Shown one piece after another: positions 7,971 to 15,983 of a stretch of 64,000 nucleotides of DNA. Source of the stretch: Aeromicrobium terrae (lineage in GTDB: Bacteria; Actinomycetota; Actinomycetes; Propionibacteriales; Nocardioidaceae); NCBI RefSeq assembly GCF_008039565.1, contig NZ_VDUX01000006.1, positions 62,001 to 126,000 of the forward strand, given 5' to 3'. Numbering within the stretch: the first letter of the stretch is position 1; each line of letters begins with the position of its first letter. The notes under the pieces were generated by a model. It had not been told where the DNA came from and ran no database searches. It saw only the letters and a program-made list of their open reading frames with translations. The translations under genes and the position numbers were made by a program.

Positions 7971-9568
7971 CGGGAGACCTCCTGGGCTCGGGAGAACGTG
8001 TCCGGGTCGGCGGCGAGCCAGTCGGCGGCCCACGACTCCGGGACCTGGCTGAGCAGCTCACCGGGCTGCAGCCAGTCGTACAGCTCGTCATATCCCTGTA
8101 CCCGCAACGGGGCGATGACACGCCTCAGCATCGACGGGCGCAGCTCCTCGGGACCCCCGAGACCCATCGACGCGATGATCTGGACCGCTTCCTCGACGGT
8201 GTCGCGGTGGTACCGGTGAACACGGTGCCGCTTGTCCTCGACGTCGAGGGCGCGGATGCGGAGGGGGTCCTGCGTAGCGACGCCGACGGGGCAGGTGTTG
8301 GTGTGGCACAGCTGGGACTGGATGCAGCCGGTCGCCATCATCATCGCCCGGGCGGCGTTGGTGTAGTCGGCGCCCTGGATGAGGCGCATGACGATGTGCG
8401 CGCCGGTCGCGACCTTGCCCGACGCGCCGATCCGCACGCGGTCGCGCAGGCCCGTGCCGACCAGCGCGTTGTGCATCGTCACGAGGCCCTCGGTGAGCGG
8501 CGTGCCGACGCGGTTCTGGAACTCCAGCGGGCCGGCTCCGGTGCCGCCCTCGGCCCCGTCGACGACGATGAAGTCGGGTGCCGTGCCCTCGGCGAGCATC
8601 GCCTTGCACATCGCGAGCACCTCGTGCCGCGATCCGACGCACAGCTTCATCCCGACCGGCTTGCCGCCTGCCAGCTCGCGCATGCGGGCGAGGAACTCGA
8701 TGAGCCCGCGGGGCGTGGAGAACATCCGGTGATACGCGGGACTGACCACGGCCTCGCCCGGCTTCACGTCGCGGGCGCGCGCGAGGTCGGCGTCCACCTT
8801 CGCGGCCGGCAGCACGCCGCCGAGGCCCGGCTTGGCACCTTGGCTGAGCTTGAGCTCGACGCACTTCACCGCCGGGTGGGCCGACTTCTCCGCGAACTCG
8901 TCGGCGTCGAACAGCCCGTCCTTCGTCCGGGCGCCGAAGTAGGCGGTGCCGAGCTCCCAGACGAGGTCGCCGCCGTGGGACAGGTGGTGCTCGGTCAGTC
9001 CGCCCTCGCCGGTGTCCTGCGCGAAGCCGCCGAGTGCCGCCCCGCCGTTCATCGCCTGGATCGCGCGGCCGGACAAGGCGCCGAAGCTCATCGCGGAGAC
9101 GTTGAGCAGGGACATGTCGTACGGCTGCGTGCAGTCCGGACCGCCCACGTGCACGCGGTGCGGCTCCTGCGGGGTGTCCCGCGGCGCGGTGGAGTGCTGG
9201 AGGAACTCGTAGCCGACCTCGTTGACGTCGAGCTCGGTGCCGAACGACGTCTCGCTGCGCACGCCCTTGGCCCGCTGGTAGATCAGCGAGCGGTCGTACC
9301 GGTCGAACGGCCGGCCCTCGATGTTGCGCTCGACGAAGTACTGCTGGAGCTCCGGGCGGATCGACTCCAGCAGGTAGCGGAGGTGGCCGATGACGGGGTA
9401 GTTGCGCAGCACCGAGTGCTTCGACTGGAGCAGGTCCCAGACGCCGAGCACGAGCAGCGCAGCCACGAGAACGGCGAGGGCGAGCCACGCCCACGACCCC
9501 ACCGCGGCCGCGACACCGGTGAGGAGCAGGAAGAGGGCGAGCAGGAGGAGAACGAGGAATCTAGCCAC
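7967..9568 (-). CDS. Membrane-anchored FMN-binding glutamate synthase-like protein
   Basis: This 533-residue protein corresponds to the FMN/TIM-barrel (GltB central) domain of glutamate synthase without amidotransferase or GXGXG domains. Two hydrophobic helices at residues 2-42 anchor it in the membrane. Flavin-barrel motifs include MSFGALSGRAI, DGAEGGTGAGP and ASGKVATGAHI, followed by the cysteine set CIQSQLCHTNTCPVG that holds a 3Fe-4S cluster. Stand-alone versions are widespread but biochemically poorly defined and are not expected to make glutamate from glutamine alone. It is the first gene of an operon with poxB, suggesting a redox role at the membrane. Confidence 0.88.
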   Translation of the reverse strand: MARFLVLLLLALFLLLTGVAAAVGSWAWLALAVLVAALLVLGVWDLLQSKHSVLRNYPVIGHLRYLLESIRPELQQYFVERNIEGRPFDRYDRSLIYQRAKGVRSETSFGTELDVNEVGYEFLQHSTAPRDTPQEPHRVHVGGPDCTQPYDMSLLNVSAMSFGALSGRAIQAMNGGAALGGFAQDTGEGGLTEHHLSHGGDLVWELGTAYFGARTKDGLFDADEFAEKSAHPAVKCVELKLSQGAKPGLGGVLPAAKVDADLARARDVKPGEAVVSPAYHRMFSTPRGLIEFLARMRELAGGKPVGMKLCVGSRHEVLAMCKAMLAEGTAPDFIVVDGAEGGTGAGPLEFQNRVGTPLTEGLVTMHNALVGTGLRDRVRIGASGKVATGAHIVMRLIQGADYTNAARAMMMATGCIQSQLCHTNTCPVGVATQDPLRIRALDVEDKRHRVHRYHRDTVEEAVQIIASMGLGGPEELRPSMLRRVIAPLRVQGYDELYDWLQPGELLSQVPESWAADWLAADPDTFSRAQEVSR

Positions 9569-9600
9569 CGTTCGTTTCTAGTCGCAACTATCTGCCCGCG

Positions 9601-9612
9601 CAGGTCGACCTG
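9601..9612. promoter_or_regulatory. 12-bp perfect palindrome in a divergent promoter region
   Basis: CAGGTCGACCTG sits in the 72-bp gap between two divergent operons, the glutamate-synthase-like/poxB operon and the YjbR/amidase genes. Its position suits an operator controlling one or both, but no adjacent regulator is encoded. Confidence 0.35.
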
Positions 9613-9640
9613 TGTCCGTGCTGGCAGGGAGACTGGAACC

Positions 9641-10048
9641 ATGCCAGCCGCACGACCCGAGGACGTCGACGCGATCGCCGCTGCCCTGCCGCACACCGAG
9701 AAGGGCATCAGCTGGGGCGACCGGCCCACGTGGAAGGTCCCGGAGGGCGACAAGGGCAAGGGCTTCGTGCTCGAGCGGCACCCGCACAAGACCGCCGTCG
9801 ACCCGGAGACCGGGGAGATGTACGACGACCTGCTGGTCATCCGCGTGCCCGACGCCGGAGCCAAGCAGGCGCTCGTCGAGGACGACGGCCCGTTCTTCAC
9901 CATCCCGCACTTCAACGGCTACAACGCGGTGCTGGTGCAGCAGTCGCGGCTCGGCGAGATCAGCCGCGACGAGCTGGAGGAGATCATCACCGACGCCTGG
10001 ATCACCGTCGCGCCCAAGAAGCTGGCGCGCGAGATGCTGTCCTCGTGA
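9641..10048 (+). CDS. MmcQ/YjbR family protein
   Basis: This 135-residue member of the MmcQ/YjbR fold has the conserved N-terminal segment DVDAIAAALPHTEKGISWG, a WKV strand, and the C-terminal VAPKKLAREML helix. These small alpha/beta proteins have been called DNA-binding on structural grounds, but their function is not established. The ATG is preceded by an AGGGAGACTGGAACC site. Its last codons overlap the amidase start as GTGA, so the two are co-translated. Confidence 0.85.
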   Translation: MPAARPEDVDAIAAALPHTEKGISWGDRPTWKVPEGDKGKGFVLERHPHKTAVDPETGEMYDDLLVIRVPDAGAKQALVEDDGPFFTIPHFNGYNAVLVQQSRLGEISRDELEEIITDAWITVAPKKLAREMLSS

Positions 10049-11460
10049 CCGAGCTCCACGACCTCGACGCCCACGGCCAGGCCGAGCTCCTGCGCCGCCG
10101 CGAGGTGTCGTCGGTCGAGCTCGTCCGGCACCACCTCGACCGCATCGACCGGTACGCCGAGCCGCTCGGCGCGTTCATCACCGTCACGGCCGAGCAGGCG
10201 CTCGAGCGGGCCGAGGCGGCCGACGCCCGGCTCGCCGCCGGCGACGCTCCCACCTTCTGCGGCGTGCCCACGGCCTTCAAGGACCTCACGTCCACCGTCG
10301 GCGTCCGCACCACGATGGGCTCGGCGCTCATGAGGGAGAACGTGCCGGTCGTCGACGCGTACGTCGTCACCCTCATGCAGCAGGCCGGGTTCATCAGCCT
10401 CGGCAAGACCAACACCCCGGAGTTCGGGCTCTCCTCGTACACCGACAACGACGTGATCGGCCCGACCGCCACCCCGTGGGACCTGACCCGGAACGCCGGC
10501 GGGTCCAGCGGTGGCGCGGCGGCAGCCGTGGCCGCTCGCCTCGTGCCGCTCGCCGAGGGCAGCGACGGCGGCGGATCCATCCGCATCCCGGCCAGCTGCT
10601 GCGGGATCGTCGGGTTCAAGCCGAGCCGCGGCCGGGTCAGCGCCGGTCCGCTCGGCAGCGACTGGAGCGGTCTCGCCGGCGACGGCCCGCTGGCCCGCAC
10701 CGTGCGCGACGCCGCCGCGCTGCTCGACGTCATGGCTCACCCGATGCCCGGCGACTTCCGGCCGCTGCCCGACCCGCCCGTCCCGTTCACCGACTGGATC
10801 CGCCGCGAGCCCGGCCGGCTGCGCGTCGCCCGCTGGTCCACCCCGTACCTGCCGTTCGCCGAGACGTCGCCGGAGTCGCTCGCCGCGTGGGAGTCCGCCA
10901 GCCGGCTGCTCGAGTCGCTCGGCCACGAGGTCGTCGACGTCGACAACCCCTTCCCCGCCGAGCTCGAGCCGCAGTTCAACGTCGTCTGGTCGAGCGGGAT
11001 GGCCGCCGCGCCGGTGCCTGAGGAGGCCGTGCCGCTGCTGCGGCAGAACACGCGCTACTGGTTCGCCCGCGGCAAGGAGGCCACCGGCGTCGAGCTCGCA
11101 CGCGCCATCCAGTTCCTCGAGGCCACCTGCCGCGACGTCGTCACAAGGATGCAGGACTTCGACGTCTGGCTCACCCCGACGCTCGCGCTGCCGCCCCAGC
11201 CGCACGCCTGGTTCACCGAGTCCGGCGACCCCGCCGAGGACCACCGCCGCGAGCTGCTGTTCACCCCGTTCACCGCGGTCTACAACATGGCCGGCGTCCC
11301 GGCGGCCAGCCTGCCGCTGCACTGGACTGACGGGGGGCTGCCCATCGGCGTCATGCTCGCCGGCCGCCCGGGCGAGGACGGCCCCCTGTTCAGCCTGCTC
11401 GCCCAGGTGGAGGCGGCGGCCCCGTGGACCGAACGCGTCCCGCCGACCCCCTCCACCTGA
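10045..11460 (+). CDS. Amidase signature-family hydrolase
   Basis: This 471-residue amidase signature enzyme hydrolyses a carboxamide. The Ser-cisSer-Lys triad can be traced: Lys in TAFKDLT near residue 77, the GGSSGGAAAAVAARL loop near residues 152-166, and the nucleophile region GSDGGGSIRIPASCCG near 173-188. Family lengths are 450-500 residues. Close relatives include aryl- and nicotinamide-type amidases and, with partner subunits, GatA; no GatB or GatC neighbours are present, so a catabolic role is likelier. The start is a GTG overlapping the upstream stop. Confidence 0.9.
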   Translation: MTELHDLDAHGQAELLRRREVSSVELVRHHLDRIDRYAEPLGAFITVTAEQALERAEAADARLAAGDAPTFCGVPTAFKDLTSTVGVRTTMGSALMRENVPVVDAYVVTLMQQAGFISLGKTNTPEFGLSSYTDNDVIGPTATPWDLTRNAGGSSGGAAAAVAARLVPLAEGSDGGGSIRIPASCCGIVGFKPSRGRVSAGPLGSDWSGLAGDGPLARTVRDAAALLDVMAHPMPGDFRPLPDPPVPFTDWIRREPGRLRVARWSTPYLPFAETSPESLAAWESASRLLESLGHEVVDVDNPFPAELEPQFNVVWSSGMAAAPVPEEAVPLLRQNTRYWFARGKEATGVELARAIQFLEATCRDVVTRMQDFDVWLTPTLALPPQPHAWFTESGDPAEDHRRELLFTPFTAVYNMAGVPAASLPLHWTDGGLPIGVMLAGRPGEDGPLFSLLAQVEAAAPWTERVPPTPST

Positions 11461-11473
11461 GTACGCTCGGCGG

Positions 11474-13024
11474 GTGCCCTCGGAGCGTCGACAGCGCCGG
11501 ACCCAGCCACTCGGGTCGTGGCTGCTCGGCCCGGGCGACGAGGAGACCGGCCGCCTCCGGGTCCGCGTGCAGATCCTGCTCACCGCGGCGCTCGTCATCG
11601 CCAACGTCATCGGGATGGTGCTGGTCGTCGCCCTGGTGACGCTGGTGCTCCCGGGCGACCCGGTCCTCACCGACGACCTGCTCGTCGTGAACTTCGTCGT
11701 CGTGCCCGCGTACTGCCTGTTCGCCCTCGTCGTCGGCGCGACGTGGGGCACGGTCCGCGCCCTGCGCATGTTGCAGTGGTCGCTCGAGGACCGCGAGGCC
11801 ACCCGCAAGGACCGCATCGCCACCCTCCGCGTGCCCTGGATGCTGACCCTCGTCCAGGCCGTCCTCTGGGCCAGCGGGTTCGGCCTCTTCACGCTGCTCT
11901 ACGGCCTGCACGGCGCCGACCTGATCGCCAAGGTCGGCTTCACGACGTTCGCCGGCGGCGTCGTGGTCTGTGCCAACACGTACCTGCTCAGCGAGTTCGC
12001 CCTGCGGCCGGTCGCGGCCCGGGCTCTCACGAGCGCGCCGATGCGGCGGGCGCGCGGCGTCGGCATCACGATGCGGTCGCTGCTGATCTGGCTGCTCGGC
12101 GCCGTCCCCGTCATCGGCCTGATGGTCGTCGCGATCTTCGCGCTCGCCCGCAAGGACGTCACCGCCGACCGGCTCGCGATCTGCATCCTGGCCCTCGGCG
12201 GCATCGGTCTGGTGTTCGGGCTGCTGCTGATGGTGCTCAACACCCGCGCCATGATGGCGCCGATCCGCACGGTCACCGGTGCGCTCTCCCGAGTCCAGAA
12301 GGGCGACCTCGACGCCGAGGTGCTGGTCTTCGACGGCACCGAGCTCGGCATGCTCCAGTCCGGCTTCAACCGCATGGTCCACGACGTCCGCGAGCGCGAG
12401 CAGCTCCGCGACCTGTTCGGCCGGCACGTCGGCGAGGACGTCGCCCGCGCCGCGATGTCGCAGCAGATCGAGCTGGGCGGCGAGGTGCGCGAGGTCGCCG
12501 TGCTCTTCGTCGACGTCGTGGGGTCCACGGAGCTCGCCGCCACCAGACCCCCGGAGGAGGTCGTGGACGTGCTCAACCGGTTCTTCGGCGTGGTGGTCGC
12601 CGAGGTGCAGGACCACGGCGGCTTCGTCAACAAGTTCGAGGGCGACGCCGCGCTCGCGGTCTTCGGTGCTCCGCGCGAGCTCGACGACGCCGCGGGTGCG
12701 GCGCTCGCGGCCGCGCGGTCGATGTCGGCCCGCCTGACCGAGGAGGTCAGCGACGTCCAGGCCGGCATCGGCGTCGCCTACGGGCCCGCGGTCGCCGGCA
12801 ACATCGGTGCGGAGAGCCGGTTCGAGTACACGGTCATCGGCGACCCGGTGAACGAGGGCGCCCGGCTGTGCGAGCAGGCCAAGACCGTCGAGGGCATGGT
12901 CGCGGCGTCGATGACGGCGGTCGAGGCCGCCCACGAGGACGAGGCGTCGCACTGGCGCGCCCAGGACGAGGTCACCCTCCGCGGCCGCACCGAGGCGACG
13001 ACGATCGCCGTCCCGGCGACCTGA
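11474..13024 (+). CDS. Membrane class III adenylate cyclase with HAMP domain
   Basis: This 516-residue protein makes cyclic AMP. Six hydrophobic segments span about residues 28-260, then a HAMP linker (RTVTGALSRVQKGDLDAEV, near 275-325), then a class III cyclase domain. The first metal-binding Asp lies in VLFVDVVGSTELAA, the substrate Lys and second Asp in NKFEGDAALAVFG, and the Asn...Arg pair in GDPVNEGARL, so it should be active as a homodimer. The architecture matches mycobacterial Rv1318c/Rv1319c/Rv3645. It starts at a GTG 13 bases after the amidase stop. No separate sensor domain is visible, so any signal is probably read by the membrane part. Confidence 0.9.
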   Translation: MPSERRQRRTQPLGSWLLGPGDEETGRLRVRVQILLTAALVIANVIGMVLVVALVTLVLPGDPVLTDDLLVVNFVVVPAYCLFALVVGATWGTVRALRMLQWSLEDREATRKDRIATLRVPWMLTLVQAVLWASGFGLFTLLYGLHGADLIAKVGFTTFAGGVVVCANTYLLSEFALRPVAARALTSAPMRRARGVGITMRSLLIWLLGAVPVIGLMVVAIFALARKDVTADRLAICILALGGIGLVFGLLLMVLNTRAMMAPIRTVTGALSRVQKGDLDAEVLVFDGTELGMLQSGFNRMVHDVREREQLRDLFGRHVGEDVARAAMSQQIELGGEVREVAVLFVDVVGSTELAATRPPEEVVDVLNRFFGVVVAEVQDHGGFVNKFEGDAALAVFGAPRELDDAAGAALAAARSMSARLTEEVSDVQAGIGVAYGPAVAGNIGAESRFEYTVIGDPVNEGARLCEQAKTVEGMVAASMTAVEAAHEDEASHWRAQDEVTLRGRTEATTIAVPAT

Positions 13025-13035
13025 GCGACCCTGTG

Positions 13036-13085
13036 CGGTCGCTAGCGGCGGAGCCGCGGGAGGGAGCGCCAGCGACCGAAGCGAC
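13036..13085 (+). repeat. REP-like hairpin repeat, type I, copy A
   Basis: This 50-bp unit is identical, base for base, to the inverted unit at 29185-29234. It folds as an outer stem GGTCGCT/AGCGACC enclosing an inner stem GCGGC-gga-GCCGC, followed by a conserved GAAGCGAC tail. It sits just after the cyclase stop in a convergent gap and, with copy B, can form a larger two-way hairpin. Confidence 0.85.
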
Positions 13086-13097
13086 ACAGACGCAAGA

Positions 13098-13136
13098 GTC
13101 GCTTCGCTTCGCTCCCGGGCTTCGCCCTAGCGACCG
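13098..13136 (-). repeat. REP-like hairpin repeat, degenerate copy B
   Basis: This inverted, shortened copy faces copy A. It keeps the leading GGTCGCTA, an inner stem GGGC-gaa-GCCC, the GGGAG block and the GAAGCGAC tail, but has lost the distal outer-stem arm. Together A and B fill the gap between converging cyclase and methionine aminopeptidase genes and could end transcription from both sides. Confidence 0.7.
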
Positions 13137-13154
13137 AGTGGTGGAGCTGTAGCG

Positions 13155-13925
13155 TCAATCTCGGGCGGTGAGGACGATCGGCTCGTCGTCGGTGACGGCG
13201 ATGGTGTGCTCGGAGTGGGCGCCGCGGGAGCCGTCGGCGCTGCGGATGGTCCAGCCGTCGGCGTCCATGACGATCTCGTCGGTGGACGCGAGCAGCCAGG
13301 GCTCGATGGCGATGACGAGGCCCGGCTTGAGCGGGAGGCCACGGCCGGCGCGGCCGTCGTTGGGGACGTGCGGGTCGCCGTGCATGGTGCGGCCGACGCC
13401 GTGCCCGCCGAACTGGGTGTTGACGCTGTAGCCGGCGTCGCGGGCGACGTCGCCGATGGCGGCGGAGATGTCGCCGAGCTTGTTGCCGGGCCGCGCGACA
13501 GCGATGGCGGCGGCGAGCGCCTGCTGCGTGGTGTCGATGAGCCGGACGTCGTCGGGGTTGGGCGTGCCGACGATCGTGCTCACGGCCGAGTCGGCGACCC
13601 ACCCGTCGACGGAGACGGCGAAGTCGAGGCTCAGCAGGTCGCCGTCGGCGAGCTTGTAGGAGTGTGGCAGGCCGTGCAGCACCGCGTCGTTGACCGACGT
13701 GCAGAGCACCTTGCCGAACGGCATCGCGCCGAACGACGGGTGGTAGTCGATGTAGCAGGACTCGGCGCCGCGGTCGCGGATCATGGCGTGCGCGAGGGCG
13801 TCGAGCTCGAGCAGGTTCACGCCGACGTCGGCCGCCTCGACGAGCCTCGTCAGCACCTCGGCGACGAACCGCCCGGCAGGACGCATCTCCTCGACCTGAC
13901 GCGGGGTGCGGAGCTCGATCGCCAT
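13155..13925 (-). CDS. map: Methionine aminopeptidase, type I
   Basis: This 256-residue metallopeptidase removes the initiator methionine from nascent proteins. The five metal ligands are visible in order: Asp in LLSLDFAV and Asp in VADSAVS (near residues 100-112), His in FGGHGVGR, Glu in AIEPW, and the C-terminal Glu in AHSEHTIAV. The length matches ordinary bacterial MetAP1, without the N-terminal zinc-finger extension. It is monocistronic on the minus strand. Actinobacteria often carry two map genes, so this may not be the only one. Confidence 0.95.
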   Translation of the reverse strand: MAIELRTPRQVEEMRPAGRFVAEVLTRLVEAADVGVNLLELDALAHAMIRDRGAESCYIDYHPSFGAMPFGKVLCTSVNDAVLHGLPHSYKLADGDLLSLDFAVSVDGWVADSAVSTIVGTPNPDDVRLIDTTQQALAAAIAVARPGNKLGDISAAIGDVARDAGYSVNTQFGGHGVGRTMHGDPHVPNDGRAGRGLPLKPGLVIAIEPWLLASTDEIVMDADGWTIRSADGSRGAHSEHTIAVTDDEPIVLTARD

Positions 13926-13948
13926 GCCGTCACCCTATCGACCGCACC

Positions 13949-13999
13949 ATGTGACGCTGAGGGCGTCATCCGGCGTCCATGACGCCCTGAGCGTCACAT
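13949..13999. terminator. Long hairpin between phhA and map
   Basis: Two 21-base arms (13949-13969 and 13979-13999) differ by a single mismatch and enclose a 9-base loop. The arms contain GTGACGCTGAG and its inverse. It lies after the phenylalanine hydroxylase stop on the minus strand and before map, so it probably ends phhA transcription. It lacks a U-run, as is common in high-GC genomes. Confidence 0.65.
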
Positions 14000-14010
14000 T
14001 TCGCGAAGAC

Positions 14011-14895
14011 TCAGACCGTCGCCTTCAGCCGGCTCGGCGTCTCGTCGTCGCAGGTGTCGAAGAACGTGCCGACGACGTCCTCGAGCTGGTCGAGCGAGTC
14101 GGCGGCGAACAGCACCGGCTGGTACGCCGTGATGTCGTAGTTGATGGTGCCCATCTCGGCGATGTCGAGCGGCCGGATCTCCATGTGCGCGTACTCGTCC
14201 ATCTCGCCGTAGCTGGAGAGGATGCCGGCGCCGTAGGCCTTGAGGTCGCCGTCCTCCCACATGACTCCGAACTCGAGCGTGAACCAGAAGACGTCGGCGA
14301 TGAACTTCACGGTGTCGTCGAGCTCGGCCCGCGCGGTGGCCTTGCCGGCCGCCTCGGTGAGCGCCGCGAACCGCGGGCTGGCGAGCTGGTTCGCGTGGCC
14401 CATCACCTCGTGGATGATGTCCGGCTCCGGCGTGTAGAGCGGCTGCGACGGGTGGCGCAGGTACTGCGTGGAGTGGAACTCGCGGCGGCCGAGGGACTCG
14501 TAGAACTCGCGGAGCGGGACGAGGCCCGGGGCCGGGACGTAGGTGAACCCGGTCAGCGGGACGAGCCGCTCGCCGACCTCGCCGAGCTGGGGGACGTGGT
14601 CCGACGGGAGGCCGAGGGCCTCCTTGGCGTGGAGGTACTCGCTGTGCGCGTGCTTCTCGTGCTTGGGCGCGAGCTCGCGGGCGACCTCGCGCCAGATGTC
14701 CTGCTCGCCCTCGGTGTAGTCGACGGTGGGGATCGGCGCGCCCGGCGACCAGGCCACGGCGATCTCGGCGATGTCGTTCCGGCGGGCGCGGTACGCCTCG
14801 TCGCGGAACCCCGGGTGGTTCTCGCCGAGGTGCACCTCGACGGAGCCGTCGTCCTTCGTGGACACGGGTGAGTAGAGCTGACCGTCCTCGAACAT
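14011..14895 (-). CDS. phhA: Phenylalanine 4-monooxygenase
   Basis: This 294-residue iron- and pterin-dependent aromatic amino acid hydroxylase converts phenylalanine to tyrosine. The 2-His-1-Glu iron triad is visible: HEVMGH near residues 131-136 and the Glu in FWFTLEFGVM about 45 residues on. The size and single catalytic domain match bacterial PhhA. The start is the ATG preceded by GGGAGG at six bases, ten codons inside a longer open frame. No 4a-carbinolamine dehydratase (phhB) gene lies beside it, and its upstream region carries a MITE-like insertion. Confidence 0.9.
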   Translation of the reverse strand: MFEDGQLYSPVSTKDDGSVEVHLGENHPGFRDEAYRARRNDIAEIAVAWSPGAPIPTVDYTEGEQDIWREVARELAPKHEKHAHSEYLHAKEALGLPSDHVPQLGEVGERLVPLTGFTYVPAPGLVPLREFYESLGRREFHSTQYLRHPSQPLYTPEPDIIHEVMGHANQLASPRFAALTEAAGKATARAELDDTVKFIADVFWFTLEFGVMWEDGDLKAYGAGILSSYGEMDEYAHMEIRPLDIAEMGTINYDITAYQPVLFAADSLDQLEDVVGTFFDTCDDETPSRLKATV

Positions 14896-14966
14896 CTGCG
14901 CCTCCCTCGGGTTGGCACCCAGCACACCAGTCGCCGGGCTCGGGAGCGAGTTCCATCAGCCCGGAT

Positions 14967-14980
14967 GAGCAGATGTGCTC
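14967..14980. promoter_or_regulatory. Short palindrome upstream of phhA
   Basis: GAGCAGATGTGCTC (arms GAGCA/TGCTC) lies about 70 bases upstream of the phhA start, followed by AT-richer sequence with a possible minus-strand -10 (CATACT). It could be an operator, but there is no regulator nearby. Confidence 0.3.
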
Positions 14981-15023
14981 GATACAGCCAGTATGCGCCC
15001 GATCGGGTCGGCGATCTGTCTAG

Positions 15024-15185
15024 GCAATGCCTGGCGGACCCCCGCGCCACCCGGACGACCTCGCATCCCGGCTGACGTCGTTCTCGGCCCTCGCAAGACA
15101 ACACCCGGTATGGCTTCGGACCTCGGCCTCGTCAGCCGGGCGCGAATGCCGCCCGGATCGACTGCGCGGGTCCACCAGACACTGC
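15024..15185. mobile_element. MITE-like element with terminal inverted repeats flanked by CTAG
   Basis: The ends GCAATGCCTGGCGGACCC (15024-15041) and, inverted, GCAGTGTCTGGTGGACCC (15168-15185) match at 15 of 18 positions. Both are bordered by CTAG (15020-15023 and 15186-15189), which fits a 4-bp target duplication. The 162-bp interior has no convincing gene. Short non-coding elements with IS-type ends and CTAG targets are known as derivatives of IS5-family (IS427-group) transposons; that affiliation is inference. Outside CTAG the flanks CTGT/CTGTC are also similar, so the inverted repeats may be longer and CTAG internal. The right border contains the stop codon of the adjacent SDR gene. Confidence 0.6.
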
Positions 15186-15983
15186 CTAGGACAGCGAGTT
15201 CCGGAACCACTGCATGCCGCTGAGCCACTGGTCCGGGTCGGCGGCCTTCTTGGCGTACATCTCGGCGACGGACGCGTGCGGCAGCGCGAGGAACCGGCCG
15301 GCCTCGATCGCGTCGAGGAGCGAGTCCGCGACCTCCTCCGGCGTCAGGGTCGCGCCGGCGGTGGTGACGGCGGCGTGGCCGAGTCGGGCGTCGGGATCCT
15401 CGTGGACCTCGCCGGCCTCGATCATCTGCGTCCGCACGCCCATCGGGCAGAGCGCCGCGACCTGGACGCCCCGGTCGCCGTAGGTGGCGGCCAGCCACTC
15501 GGCGAACCCGACGGCGGCGTGCTTGGTGGTCGAGTACGTCGGGGACCCGAGCTGGGTGAGCAGACCGGCGGCCGACGCGGTCACGGCGAAGCACCCACCG
15601 TCTCCCTCGAGCCAGCGCGGCACCAGGAGGCGGGCGGCCCGCACGTGCGCCATCACGTTGACGTCCCAGCTCGTGGCCCAGTCCTGCTCGTCGGCGTCGA
15701 GGCCGAAGCCGTGGAAGACCCCGGCGTTGGCGACGAACAGGTCGACGCCGCCGAACGACTCGTCGGCCGCAGCGATGAGCGCTTCCAGGTGAGCGCTGTC
15801 GCCGACGTCGCCGGCGAGCTGGATGACGTTCCCGTCCAGGTCGGCGGTCGTCGACGCGAGCCGGTCGGCGTCGAGGTCGGTGAGCAGCACGGAGGCGCCG
15901 CGCTCGGTCAGTCGCCGGGCGATGGCGGCGCCGATGCCGCCGGCCGCGCCGGTGACGATCGCGCGCGATCCCTCGAGGTTCAT
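15186..15983 (-). CDS. Short-chain dehydrogenase/reductase
   Basis: This 265-residue SDR oxidoreductase has the Rossmann motif TGAAGGIG (residues 11-18), the NAG motif in LFVANAGVF, the catalytic Ser in VTASAAG and the YSTTK active site (Tyr-x3-Lys, near residue 150). The Asp after the second strand (LLTDLDADR) favours NAD over NADP. It is the last gene of an acyl-CoA operon, overlapping the dehydrogenase as ATGA, which suggests oxidation of a hydroxyacyl or alcohol intermediate. Its TAG stop falls in the CTAG bordering the MITE-like element. Confidence 0.88.
   Translation of the reverse strand: MNLEGSRAIVTGAAGGIGAAIARRLTERGASVLLTDLDADRLASTTADLDGNVIQLAGDVGDSAHLEALIAAADESFGGVDLFVANAGVFHGFGLDADEQDWATSWDVNVMAHVRAARLLVPRWLEGDGGCFAVTASAAGLLTQLGSPTYSTTKHAAVGFAEWLAATYGDRGVQVAALCPMGVRTQMIEAGEVHEDPDARLGHAAVTTAGATLTPEEVADSLLDAIEAGRFLALPHASVAEMYAKKAADPDQWLSGMQWFRNSLS

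Noticed and set aside
9601..9612. CAGGTCGACCTG as a phage or recombinase core site
   Set aside because: A 12-bp palindrome in GC-rich DNA can occur by chance and no recombinase is nearby; retained only as a weak operator candidate.
15024..15185. Degenerate transposase gene inside the MITE-like element
   Set aside because: I looked in all frames of the 162 bp and saw no transposase motif; the short open frames are not convincing.
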